From assembly GCF_016863135.1 (NCBI RefSeq), contig NZ_BOOH01000033.1:124001-188000 (forward strand): 64,000 nt of DNA. The letters run 5' to 3'. The notes under the pieces are model-generated. The model was not told the origin of the DNA, did no database searches, and was given only the letters and a program-made list of their open reading frames with translations. Made by a program: the position numbers and the translations under genes. This DNA is from Planobispora longispora. GTDB taxonomy: Bacteria; Actinomycetota; Actinomycetes; Streptosporangiales; Streptosporangiaceae. Shown in pieces: positions 52,477-60,447 of this stretch (position 1 is the first letter of the stretch; each line of letters starts with the position of its first letter).

Positions 52477-54405
52477 ATGTCCCCAGAGCGCGATGCCGTG
52501 GAACGCGATGCCGTGCCGTACGCCGCCTGGCCGTCTCCCATCTCCACCTCGGATGTCGCCCGCGCGGGAATGCACCTGTCCTTCCCCACCGTGCTGGGTG
52601 AGGAGGTGTGGTGGACCGAGGACCGCCCGGCCCAGGGCGGCCGGACCACGATCATGCACCGGAGCGCCGACGGCGCCCGCCGCGAGCTGCTCCCCCCTCC
52701 GTGGAGCGCCAGAACCCGCGTGCACGAGTACGGCGGGCGGTCCTACGCGGTGGTCCCCGACGAGGACTCCGGTGACGGCGGCGACGGTCCCGGCAGGAGC
52801 GTCGTCTTCGCCAACCTCTCCGACCAGCGGCTCTACCTGCTGACCCCCGGCGCCGACCCCCGGCCGATCACCCCGGAGCCCGCGGCCGAGGCCGGGCTGC
52901 GCTACGCGGACCTGCTCGTCCACGACGGCCAGGTCTGGTGCGTGCGGGAGCGGCACCACGACGACGGCAAGGTCAGCCGCTCGATCGTCTCCATCCCCCT
53001 GCACGGCGGCGCCGAGCCGCGCGAGCGGGTCGGCGGGTGCGACTTCTACGCCTCTCCGACGATCTCCCCCGACGGCGAGCACCTCGCCTACATCTGCTGG
53101 AACCACCCGCGGATGCCCTGGAACGGCACCGAGCTGCGGATCACCCGCCTGTCCGACGGCCACTCCTGGAACGTCAAGGGCGGCACCTCGGAGTCCGTGC
53201 TCGCCCCGCGGTGGCGCGACGACCGGACCCTCTACCTGATCTCCGACTGGTCGGGCTGGTGGAACCTCTACCAGATCGGGATATACGGCACGTCCTCCCA
53301 GGCCCTCCATCCCGCCGAGGAGGAGTTCGCCGGACCGCTCTGGCAGCTCGGCGGCGCGCCGTACACCGTGCTGGACGACGGGCGGCTCGCGATCCTGCAC
53401 GGCCAGGGCAACCTGAAGCTGGGCGTCCTCGACCCGGCCTCCGGGGCCCTGACCGACTTCGACGTCCCCTACGACGGGTGGGCCCCCGCCCTGGCCTCCG
53501 ACGGGCGCATGATCGTCGGCATCGGGTACGGCCCCGCGGTCCCCCGGTCGGTCGTCCGCGTCGACTCGGTGACCGGCCGGGTGGAAGGGCTCCGGCGCGA
53601 CATCGACGAACTGCCGGACGTCGCCTACCTGCCCCGCCCCGAGGCCGTGGAGATCCAGGGGCGGTTCGGCCGCCGGGTCCACGCGCTCGTGTATCCGCCG
53701 TCGAACCCCGAGGTCGCCGGGGAGGGCGCGCCGCCGTACGTCGTGGTCGCCCACGGCGGCCCCACCGGGAACAGCACGACGGCGCTGGACCTGGAGAAGG
53801 CGTTCCTCACCAGCCGCGGCATCGGCGTGATCGACGTCAACTACGGCGGCTCCACCGGCTACGGCCGCGCCTACCGCGACCGGCTGCGCGGGCAGTGGGG
53901 CGTCGTCGACGTGGAGGACTGCGTCGCCGCGGCCGAGTGGCTGGCCGAGCGGGAGCTGGCCGATCCGGCGCGCATCGCGATCCGGGGCGGCAGCGCGGGC
54001 GGCTGGACCGTCATGGCGGCCTGCGCCCAGTCCGAGGTGTTCGCCGGCGGCGTCTCCTACTACGGGGTGAGCTCCCTGGCCCCGTTCGCCGAGACCACCC
54101 ACGACTTCGAGTCCCGCTACATCGAGTGGCTGGTCGGCCCGGCCGATCCCCTCCTGTACGGCTCCCGCGAGCCCCTCGGCCAGGTCTCCGGGGTCAGCTG
54201 CCCCATGCTCCTGCTCCAGGGCCTGTCCGACCCGGTGGTCCCGCCCGCCCAGTCCCAGGCCTTCGCCGACGCCCTCGCCGAACGCGGCGTCCCCTGCACC
54301 TACCTCACCTTCGAGGGAGAGGCCCACGGCTTCCGCCGCGCCGAGACCCGCAGCGCGGCCCTGGCCACCGAGTTCGCCTTCTACCAGCAGATCTTCCGCG
54401 TCTGA
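52477..54405 (+). CDS. S9 family prolyl-oligopeptidase-like serine peptidase
   Basis: A 642-residue protein. The N-terminal part (about residues 30-380) is a WD-like beta-propeller with ISPDGEHLAYICWNHPRMPW and WRDDRTLYLISDWSGWWNLY. The C-terminal alpha/beta-hydrolase domain has GGPTGNSTTALDLEKAF, the nucleophile motif IRGGSAGGWTVMAAC (Ser506), the Asp in LLQGLSDPVVPPAQSQAF and the His in GEAHGFRR. It is a cytosolic dipeptidyl- or acylaminoacyl-peptidase type enzyme, with no signal peptide. AGGA lies seven bases before the ATG. It is convergent with rny. Confidence 0.93.
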   Translation: MSPERDAVERDAVPYAAWPSPISTSDVARAGMHLSFPTVLGEEVWWTEDRPAQGGRTTIMHRSADGARRELLPPPWSARTRVHEYGGRSYAVVPDEDSGDGGDGPGRSVVFANLSDQRLYLLTPGADPRPITPEPAAEAGLRYADLLVHDGQVWCVRERHHDDGKVSRSIVSIPLHGGAEPRERVGGCDFYASPTISPDGEHLAYICWNHPRMPWNGTELRITRLSDGHSWNVKGGTSESVLAPRWRDDRTLYLISDWSGWWNLYQIGIYGTSSQALHPAEEEFAGPLWQLGGAPYTVLDDGRLAILHGQGNLKLGVLDPASGALTDFDVPYDGWAPALASDGRMIVGIGYGPAVPRSVVRVDSVTGRVEGLRRDIDELPDVAYLPRPEAVEIQGRFGRRVHALVYPPSNPEVAGEGAPPYVVVAHGGPTGNSTTALDLEKAFLTSRGIGVIDVNYGGSTGYGRAYRDRLRGQWGVVDVEDCVAAAEWLAERELADPARIAIRGGSAGGWTVMAACAQSEVFAGGVSYYGVSSLAPFAETTHDFESRYIEWLVGPADPLLYGSREPLGQVSGVSCPMLLLQGLSDPVVPPAQSQAFADALAERGVPCTYLTFEGEAHGFRRAETRSAALATEFAFYQQIFRV

Positions 54406-54445
54406 CCCCGCCGCCGCCGACCGCCCCGCCGCGTTCCCGGCGGCG

Positions 54446-54587
54446 GCGCTGCGGCGAGGAGCACGACGACACGGCGCGTCAGACCGGCCTCGCCCGGCCA
54501 CACCCCACCCACCGACGCACCCCACCACGGCGCCGCTGCGGCGAGGAGCACGACGGCGACGGCCGGCGCCGCGGTACGGCGCGTCAG
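54446..54587. repeat. Duplicated block downstream of the rny stop
   Basis: A 22-base segment (GCTGCGGCGAGGAGCACGAC core) occurs at about 54448-54469 and 54534-54555. ACGGCGCGTCAG occurs at about 54471-54482 and 54576-54587. The second pair includes the rny stop codon, so the rny 3' flank has been duplicated. Confidence 0.8.
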
Positions 54588-56269
54588 CGGGCGAACTCGA
54601 TGGCCCGGGACTCCCGGACGACGGCGATGCGGATCTGGCCGGGGTAGGTGAGCTCCTCCTCGATGCGCTTGGCCACGTCACGGGCGATCACCGAGGCCTG
54701 GATGTCGTCGACGGAGTCGGGCTTCACCATGACCCGGATCTCGCGGCCCGCCTGCATCGCGAAGACCTTCTCCACCCCGTCGTACGACTGGGCGATCTCC
54801 TCCAGCCGTTCCAGTCGCTTGACGTAGGCCTCCAGCGACTCGCGCCGCGCGCCCGGACGGCCCCCGCTGATCGCGTCGGCGGCCTGGGTGAGGACCGCCT
54901 CGACCGTGCGGACCTCGACCTCGTTGTGGTGCGCCTCGATCGCGTGGACCACGTCCTCGTGCTCGCCGTACCGGCGGGCGATCTCCGCCCCGATCAGCGC
55001 GTGGCTGCCCTCGACCTCGTGGGTCAGCGCCTTGCCGATGTCGTGCAGCAGCGTGCAGCGCTTGAGCAACGTCTGGTCCAGTTTGAGCTCGGCCGCCATG
55101 ATTCCGGCGATGTGCGCGGACTCCACCAGATGCCCGAGCACGTTCTGCCCGTAGGAGGTGCGGTAGCGGAGCTGGCCGAGCAGGGTGACCAGCTCGGGGT
55201 GCATGTCCGTGATGCCCAGCTCCACCAGGGCGTCCTCGCCGGCGCGCACGCACAGCTCCTGGACCTCGGTCCTGCTGCGCTCGTAGGCGTCCTCGATGCG
55301 CTGCGGGTGGATGCGGCCGTCGAGGACGAGCTTCTCCAGGGTCAGCCGGGCGGTCTCGCGGCGGACCGGGTCGAAGCAGGACAGCAGCACCGCCTCGGGG
55401 GTGTCATCGATGATCAGGTTGACCCCGGTGGTCGACTCGAAGGCCCGGATGTTACGGCCCTCCCGGCCGATGATGCGGCCCTTCATCTCGTCCCCGGGCA
55501 GGTGCAGCACGCTGACGACGGACTCGGCGGTCTGTTCGGCGGCCATGCGCTGCACCGCCAAGGTGATGATCTTCGTGGCCCGCTTCTCGCCCTCCTTGCG
55601 GGCGTCGCTCTCGATCTCCCTGACGATCAGCGCCGCCTCGCGCTTGGCCTGGTTCGCGATCTCCCCGACCAGTTCGGCCCTGGCTTGAGTGCTGGTGAGC
55701 CCTGCCACCCGCTCCAGAACGGCCCTGCGCTCCTCCGCGAGCCGGTCGAGGTCCTCCCGGCGGGCGGCCAGCTCCGTCTCGGTCTCGGCGAGCTTGCGCG
55801 CCCGCTCGGCCTGGCGCCTGGCCTCCTCGTCGAGCCGCTGCTCCCGCTCGGCCAGCCGGTTCTCCCGGCGTTCCAGGTCGGAGCGGAGCTCCTTGAGCTC
55901 GTATTTGAGCACCTGGGTCTCGGCTTCGACCTCTTTGCGCATCTGCGCGGCACTCTCGGCGGCGGCCTCGGAGCGGCGCAGGATCGCCGCGGCGTCCTGC
56001 TCGGAGCGGCGGAGCGCCTCCGCGGCGTCCTGCTCGGAGCGGCGCAGGGTCTCCGCGGCCTCCTGCTCGGCCCTGTCGAGGATGCCGACCGCCTCGCGCC
56101 TGGCCGTCTCCAGTTCGGCGTGGATCTCCGCCAGTTGCTCGGGAGTGGGCCCGACCGGTCTGCCCGTCAACCCTCCGGTCCGGCGGAGCAGCATGACCAG
56201 CACGGTTATCGTCACCCCGGCGAACACCACCATGGCCCCTGCCAGCACGACGATCACAACGGGCTCCAT
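54584..56269 (-). CDS. rny: Ribonuclease Y
   Basis: A 561-residue membrane-anchored endoribonuclease that initiates mRNA decay. It has an N-terminal transmembrane helix (VVIVVLAGAMVVFAGVTITVLVM split over residues 4-26), then a long coiled coil (about residues 45-250) with tandem RRSEQDAAEAL units. A KH domain (EMKGRIIGREGRNIRAFES) follows, then an HD domain with LLHDIGKALTHEVEGSH and IEAHHNEVE. The end is IEFAR. It is slightly longer than the usual 510-520 residues because of the repeated coiled-coil units. It is located next to recX-recA, a common actinobacterial order. Confidence 0.95.
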   Translation of the reverse strand: MEPVVIVVLAGAMVVFAGVTITVLVMLLRRTGGLTGRPVGPTPEQLAEIHAELETARREAVGILDRAEQEAAETLRRSEQDAAEALRRSEQDAAAILRRSEAAAESAAQMRKEVEAETQVLKYELKELRSDLERRENRLAEREQRLDEEARRQAERARKLAETETELAARREDLDRLAEERRAVLERVAGLTSTQARAELVGEIANQAKREAALIVREIESDARKEGEKRATKIITLAVQRMAAEQTAESVVSVLHLPGDEMKGRIIGREGRNIRAFESTTGVNLIIDDTPEAVLLSCFDPVRRETARLTLEKLVLDGRIHPQRIEDAYERSRTEVQELCVRAGEDALVELGITDMHPELVTLLGQLRYRTSYGQNVLGHLVESAHIAGIMAAELKLDQTLLKRCTLLHDIGKALTHEVEGSHALIGAEIARRYGEHEDVVHAIEAHHNEVEVRTVEAVLTQAADAISGGRPGARRESLEAYVKRLERLEEIAQSYDGVEKVFAMQAGREIRVMVKPDSVDDIQASVIARDVAKRIEEELTYPGQIRIAVVRESRAIEFAR

Positions 56270-56523
56270 GCGCGCCCCACCCCTCCTCGCGTCGCCGACA
56301 TCGAGCACACGAGGGGTCACACGCACGGCACGGAAGGCCCACGCGGTGTCGCCACCAGGACAGATATCAACCCAGAACCGGCGCCGTCCCGACCCCCGTC
56401 GGCACTTCGCCCGCCCGCGCCATCAAGCCTGCATGTCCGTAGTTCACCGTTATGACAATCCGCGCTGCGCGGAGTAACTCCTCACTGCCGTCGAGGTTAA
56501 GCGTCAAACAGGTAACGAGCAAG
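56270..56523. promoter_or_regulatory. Intergenic region upstream of rny
   Basis: About 250 bases between the recX terminator and rny. It probably holds the rny promoter. TTGACG (minus strand, near 56500) and TTGTCATAACGG (near 56450) are possible elements, but I cannot pair them with convincing -10 boxes. Confidence 0.3.
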
Positions 56524-56549
56524 CAAAGACCCACGGGAGCGGGTCTTTG
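56524..56549 (-). terminator. Rho-independent terminator of recA-recX
   Basis: A nine-pair stem CAAAGACCC/GGGTCTTTG with an 8-base loop sits directly after the recX stop codon on the minus strand. It is one of the clearest hairpins in the window and could also work in the opposite direction for transcription from rny's side. Confidence 0.8.
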
Positions 56550-56551
56550 TA

Positions 56552-57418
56552 TCAGTCGAAGGGATATTCCGGATATTCCGGAGATTCAGCGCTTTCCGAC
56601 TCTTCGTTCTCGAGCGCCTCACGAATCACCCGGAAGGCCAGGCCGGGACCGTAGCCCTTGCGGGCGAGCATGCCGGCGAGCCTCCGCGTCCTCACCGCGG
56701 GCTCCAGCCCCCGGGTGGAGGGGAGCTTGCGCGCCACGAGCCTGCGGGCGGTCTCCACCTCCTGCTCGGGGTCGAGTTGCTCCACCGCCTCCTTGACGGT
56801 GTCCTCCTCCACCCCGCGCTGCCGGAGCTCCGACGCCAGGGCCCGCCGGGCCAGGCCCCGGCCGGCATGACGCGAGCTGACCCAGGCGGCGGCGAACGCC
56901 TCGTCGTCGATCAGCCCGACCTCGGAGAAACGCTCCAGCACGGCCTCGGCGGCGTCGTCCGGCACCTCGCGCTTGCGCAGCGCCTCCGCGAGCTGAGCGC
57001 GGGTGCGCGGCGACATGGTCAGCAGCCGCAGGCAGATGGCCCGCGCCACCGCCTGCGGGTCGGCCGGGGGCCCCTGACTCGCAGCCGACCCCTCCACCGG
57101 CCCGTCGGGCAGGAACCCCCCGGCGCGACGCCGGGAGGAGCGGCCGGAGCGGCCGGATCCGTCTGCGGAGGGACCTTCCGGACCTTCCGGCCCTCCAGGG
57201 AAGCCGCCCGCGGAGCCGTCCCAGGACGACTCGCCGGAACCTCCGGACCCGCTCCGGGATCGCCCGCCGGAACCTCCCGCGGACCTCCTCCCCGAACGGC
57301 TCCGGCCCCGCCGCGAACCACGGCGGCTCCCGCCGCCGGATTCGGGGAGGTCGGGCCATGCACCCCAGTCTCGCGGCCCGGCCTCACCGGCCGGACCGGA
57401 GTCGGGTCCCGTCGTCAT
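56552..57418 (-). CDS. recX: Recombination regulatory protein RecX
   Basis: A 288-residue RecX that modulates RecA filaments. The core (about residues 120-280) has three-helix repeats: AICLRLLTMSPRTRAQLAEAL, EAVLERFSEVGLIDDEAFAAAWVSSR, GRGLARRALASELRQRGV and LARKGYGPGLAFRVIREAL. The first 115 residues are an extraordinary Gly/Ser/Arg/Pro-rich, disordered extension that most RecX proteins (about 150-200 residues) lack. It starts 14 bases after recA and is followed by a terminator, so it is an SOS-operon gene. Confidence 0.94.
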   Translation of the reverse strand: MTTGPDSGPAGEAGPRDWGAWPDLPESGGGSRRGSRRGRSRSGRRSAGGSGGRSRSGSGGSGESSWDGSAGGFPGGPEGPEGPSADGSGRSGRSSRRRAGGFLPDGPVEGSAASQGPPADPQAVARAICLRLLTMSPRTRAQLAEALRKREVPDDAAEAVLERFSEVGLIDDEAFAAAWVSSRHAGRGLARRALASELRQRGVEEDTVKEAVEQLDPEQEVETARRLVARKLPSTRGLEPAVRTRRLAGMLARKGYGPGLAFRVIREALENEESESAESPEYPEYPFD

Positions 57419-57432
57419 CGCGCAGGCTCGGA

Positions 57433-58536
57433 TCAGACGTCACCCGGCTTGGCGGCCGCGGCCGCCTTGCCGCGACCGGAGGGGGCGGGAGCCGCGGGAG
57501 CCGCCGGGGCGGCGGGAGCCTGAGCCTCCGGCACGTCGACGCGGGGACCGACCCCGAGCTTCTCCTTGATCTTCTTCTCGATCTCGTTCGCCATGTCGGG
57601 GTGGTTCTTCAGGAAGTTACGGGCGTTCTCCTTGCCCTGGCCGAGCTGGTCGCCCTCGTAGGTGTACCAGGCGCCGGACTTGCGGACGAAGCCGTGCTCG
57701 ACACCCATGTCGATGAGGCCGCCCTCACGGGAGATGCCGATGCCGTACAGGATGTCGAAGTCGGCCTGGCGGAAGGGCGGGGCCATCTTGTTCTTGACGA
57801 CCTTCACCCGGGTGCGGTTGCCGACGGGCTCGGTGCCGTCCTTCAGCGTCTCGATGCGGCGCACGTCGAGACGGACCGAGGCGTAGAACTTCAGCGCCTT
57901 TCCACCGGTCGTGGTCTCGGGCGAGCCGAACATGACGCCGATCTTCTCGCGGAGCTGGTTGATGAAGATCGCGGTGGTGCCGGTGTTGTTGAGCGCGCCG
58001 GCGACCTTGCGCAGGGCCTGGGACATCAGGCGGGCCTGGAGACCGACGTGGCTGTCGCCCATCTCGCCCTCGATCTCGGCCTTGGGCACCAGGGCCGCGA
58101 CCGAGTCGATGACCAGCAGGTCGATGGCGCCGGACCGGATCAGCATGTCGGCGATCTCCAGCGCCTGCTCACCCGTGTCGGGCTGGGAGACCAGGAGCGC
58201 GTCGGTGTCGACGCCCAGCTTCTTGGCGTATTCCGGGTCGAGGGCGTGCTCGGCGTCGATGAACGCCGCGATGCCGCCCTGACGCTGCGCGCTGGCCACC
58301 GCGTGCAGCGCGACGGTGGTCTTACCGGAGGACTCCGGGCCGTAGATCTCGACGATGCGGCCGCGCGGGAAACCGCCGATTCCCAGGGCCACGTCGAGGG
58401 CGATGGATCCGGTCGGGATCACTTCGATGGGCGCGCGGGCGTCATCGCCGAGGCGCATGACGGAGCCCTTGCCGAACTGCCGCTCGATCTGGGCGAGCGC
58501 GGTCTCGAGCGCCTTCTCGCGGTCGTTAGCTGCCAT
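57433..58536 (-). CDS. recA: Recombinase RecA
   Basis: A 367-residue RecA. It has Walker A GPESSGKT (66-73), [43 protein letters not shown], the L2 region with [31 protein letters not shown]-type sequence and [16 protein letters not shown]. The C-terminus is an Ala/Pro tail. It catalyses strand exchange and LexA cleavage. The ATG at 58534-58536 is used; the open frame upstream is unconserved. The promoter carries a perfect SOS box. Confidence 0.99.
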   Translation of the reverse strand: MAANDREKALETALAQIERQFGKGSVMRLGDDARAPIEVIPTGSIALDVALGIGGFPRGRIVEIYGPESSGKTTVALHAVASAQRQGGIAAFIDAEHALDPEYAKKLGVDTDALLVSQPDTGEQALEIADMLIRSGAIDLLVIDSVAALVPKAEIEGEMGDSHVGLQARLMSQALRKVAGALNNTGTTAIFINQLREKIGVMFGSPETTTGGKALKFYASVRLDVRRIETLKDGTEPVGNRTRVKVVKNKMAPPFRQADFDILYGIGISREGGLIDMGVEHGFVRKSGAWYTYEGDQLGQGKENARNFLKNHPDMANEIEKKIKEKLGVGPRVDVPEAQAPAAPAAPAAPAPSGRGKAAAAAKPGDV

Positions 58537-58637
58537 TTGGGAGCCCCCTGGAGGGTTACGGGTCGGATCTGTTGCCAGAAAGCTACGGGGTGCCACCGAC
58601 ATTTTCCGGAGAGCACGCCACGAGGGCTGACACGTTC

Positions 58638-58659
58638 AATATAGCCGAACGGCTGTTCG
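58638..58659 (-). promoter_or_regulatory. LexA (SOS) box overlapping the recA promoter
   Basis: CGAACGGCTGTTCG at 58646-58659 contains GAAC-N4-GTTC, the actinobacterial LexA consensus. On the minus strand it is followed by TATATT at 58638-58643, a good -10 box. LexA binding here would block RNA polymerase, giving DNA-damage induction of recA-recX. Confidence 0.9.
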
Positions 58660-58830
58660 ATCGTTGCTCAATCGCACCACGCGCTCCACGGGCCGCCCGG
58701 TTCGCGCCCGGCGTCCCGCGGCGTCACAGAAATGACATTCCTGGGCATTCCGCTACTCGAGGTGTTACCCGCTGACCTGGGGGAACGCTGGTGTCGACAT
58801 GATTTTCGAGAGGTCTCCGAGGTAGCCGTC

Positions 58831-59118
58831 GTGACCAACACGTTCACCCAGCAGCGTCTGGCCCACCTGGAGTCCCTGGCCGCCGAGTTGCCCGACCGGG
58901 GGATGGTCAGCCGGTTGCTCGGCGGCGAAGACCCCGTGCTCTGGGTGTGGCACCCGACCAGCGGGAAGCAGACGATCGTCTTCGCCACCCCGGCCAAGGA
59001 GGGCTGGTTCTTCCTGTGGTCGCCCAACGGGCAGGAGGGCACCGGCGACCCCGGCCACGTGGCGGACTCGGTCGGCAGGCTCCTGAGGCCCGCCCCCGAG
59101 GCCGCCCCGGTCTCCTGA
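58831..59118 (+). CDS. Small conserved hypothetical protein beside recA
   Basis: A 95-residue protein with HLESLAAELPDRGMVSRLLGG, LWVWHPTSGKQTIVFAT and EGWFFLWSPNGQEG, followed by a Pro/Ala tail. Its compact alpha-beta pattern and tryptophan content look like a real folded protein. I chose GTG at 58831 because GAGG sits eight bases upstream; an ATG at 58732 would add 33 unconserved residues. It is divergent from recA, sharing the SOS-containing intergenic region, and might therefore be SOS-influenced. No family name recognised. Confidence 0.7.
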   Translation: MTNTFTQQRLAHLESLAAELPDRGMVSRLLGGEDPVLWVWHPTSGKQTIVFATPAKEGWFFLWSPNGQEGTGDPGHVADSVGRLLRPAPEAAPVS

Positions 59119-59212
59119 GGCCGCCCTGCCGAGGCCGCCCGGTCTCCTGACGTCATCCCGCGGAGGCCGCCCGGTCTCCTGGAGCCGCCCTGGCGTCGCC
59201 CCGGTCTCCCGG
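59098..59212 (+). repeat. Four copies of a stop-codon region
   Basis: A 20-21-base segment (GAGGCCGCCCCGGTCTCCTG with final A) spanning the stop of the 58831 gene recurs at 59131-59150 and 59163-59182. A degenerate copy lies at 59193-59212. The second copy preserves a TGA. Confidence 0.9.
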
Positions 59213-59247
59213 GACGGCCCGGTCCGCGGCCTTCGTCGTGGGCGCGG

Positions 59248-59442
59248 TCAGCGGAGCCGGGCGGCGACGTCCGTCACCCGGCACACCGCCGCCCAGACCT
59301 CCTTGGCCGCGATGCCGTCGGCCAGGGCCTGGACCACGGTCCGCCCGCCCAGCTCGGCGATGACGTAGTCGCGGGCCCACGACTCGGCGTAGGGGTCGCC
59401 GAAGTGCAGCTTCATCCGTCTCCAGAACTCTGACAGGCGCAT
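59248..59442 (-). CDS. DUF3046 protein
   Basis: A 64-residue protein matching DUF3046: MRLSEFWRRMKLHFGDPYAE, then SWARDYVIAELGGRTVVQAL and a VWAAVC C-terminal helix. The family is small, actinobacterial and typically found next to recA; its function is unknown. The ATG at 59440-59442 matches the family start; an upstream extension would be encoded by the tandem repeats. Confidence 0.9.
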   Translation of the reverse strand: MRLSEFWRRMKLHFGDPYAESWARDYVIAELGGRTVVQALADGIAAKEVWAAVCRVTDVAARLR

Positions 59443-59468
59443 GCCCCCAAGTATGGGGTCCCCCGGCG

Positions 59469-59552
59469 CCCCCGCCGTCCCGTCTCCGCTCACCCGCCCC
59501 CGCCGTTCCGTCTCCGCTCACCCGCCCCCGCCGTCCCGTCTCCGCTCACCCG
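59469..59552. repeat. Three 28-base tandem repeats upstream of the DUF3046 gene
   Basis: Units begin at 59469, 59497 and 59525 (pattern CCCCCGCCGTYCCGTCTCCG plus eight bases), with a partial fourth. They sit immediately upstream of the minus-strand DUF3046 start, where its promoter should be. Confidence 0.92.
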
Positions 59553-59633
59553 CCCCCGCGGATCCGGTTCTCCGGGCGCATCCGGCACGGAGTGGGCCTG
59601 GCACTCTCCTGTTCGAGGGGTGAGACTCGGAGG

Positions 59634-59852
59634 ATGCCCAATCTCCCCCTCGCCATCGCCGTCCTCCTCCTCCCGGTCCTCAGGCTGACTCCCGCCGAGA
59701 AGGCCGAGCGCCGCGCCAGACGCCGCAGGTTCCTGCTGCAACTGCGCCTCGCCGTACAGCAGGACAAGGCCGAGCGCGCCGAACGGCACGCCACGCGGAC
59801 GCAGCCGCCCAGCAGGGGGAGACCGCGCAGCCGGCGTCCGTCCCGGCGGTGA
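59634..59852 (+). CDS. Possible small basic protein
   Basis: A frame of about 72 residues with a hydrophobic start (MPNLPLAIAVLLLPVLRLTPAE) and a strongly basic remainder (KAERRARRRRFLLQLRLAVQ and an Arg/Ser/Pro tail). It could be a small membrane-associated or nucleic-acid-binding protein. GGAGG lies immediately before the ATG, too close for an ideal ribosome site. I recognise no family, and composition alone could create this frame. Confidence 0.35.
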   Translation: MPNLPLAIAVLLLPVLRLTPAEKAERRARRRRFLLQLRLAVQQDKAERAERHATRTQPPSRGRPRSRRPSRR

Positions 59853-59881
59853 GGGGCCCGCGGGTCCCTCACCCGGGCGCT

Positions 59882-60370
59882 TCAGAGCACGCGCGAGCCG
59901 TACATCTCACCGAGCGGGTCGGCGAGCAGTTCCAGACGGGCCCCGTCGGGGTCGCGGAAGTAGATCGAGGCGCCGTTCTCGATCTGGTGCGGCACGCCCG
60001 CCGCCTCCAGCTTGCCCAGCAACCGCTCCCAGGTCGACGGGTCCACCGAGATGGCGACGTGGTGGAGTCCGCCCAGGACCTCCCGGTAGGGGCCGAGGTC
60101 CAGTCCCGGGAAGTCGAAGAAGGCCAGCAGGTTGCCGTTGCCGATGTCGAAGAAGAAGTGGTTGGAGCCCTCGTAGTCGCGGTTCTCGATGATCTCCGTG
60201 AGGGGGAACTCCAGCAGGTCCTGGTAGAAGTCGATCGTCTTCTCGACATCGGAGGAGATCAGGGCGAAGTGGTGCAGGCCCCTCGCGCTGCTCGGCGGGC
60301 GGCGCGCCTGTAACCGCTCCGCCCTGATCCGCTCACGTGCCGTCTTGATGGCCGGATAGTCGATGCTCAT
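59882..60370 (-). CDS. VOC superfamily (glyoxalase/bleomycin-resistance/dioxygenase) protein
   Basis: A 162-residue VOC protein with two beta-alpha-beta-beta-beta halves. The first has GLHHFALISSDVEKTIDFYQDLL and NHFFFDIGNGNLLAFFDF. The second has GLHHVAISVDPSTWERLLGKLE, IYFRDPDGARLELLAD. His residues opening each half and Glu in LELLAD are the likely metal ligands. It follows the PLP decarboxylase gene by 77 bases on the same strand. Substrate unknown; ring-cleavage, fosfomycin-type or lactoylglutathione-like chemistry are all possible for this fold. Confidence 0.88.
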   Translation of the reverse strand: MSIDYPAIKTARERIRAERLQARRPPSSARGLHHFALISSDVEKTIDFYQDLLEFPLTEIIENRDYEGSNHFFFDIGNGNLLAFFDFPGLDLGPYREVLGGLHHVAISVDPSTWERLLGKLEAAGVPHQIENGASIYFRDPDGARLELLADPLGEMYGSRVL

Positions 60371-60447
60371 AGCTGACCCGCCGTTCAGTATGTGAACGTT
60401 CAGGTGAGCTATCTCCCTGGGTGCGGCCACCCAACCTGTCCATGTCG

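Noticed and set aside
56440-56520. A tRNA or small RNA between recX and rny
   Set aside because: CGCGCTGCGCGG and flanking short palindromes do not assemble into a cloverleaf, and no separate promoter-terminator pair is evident.
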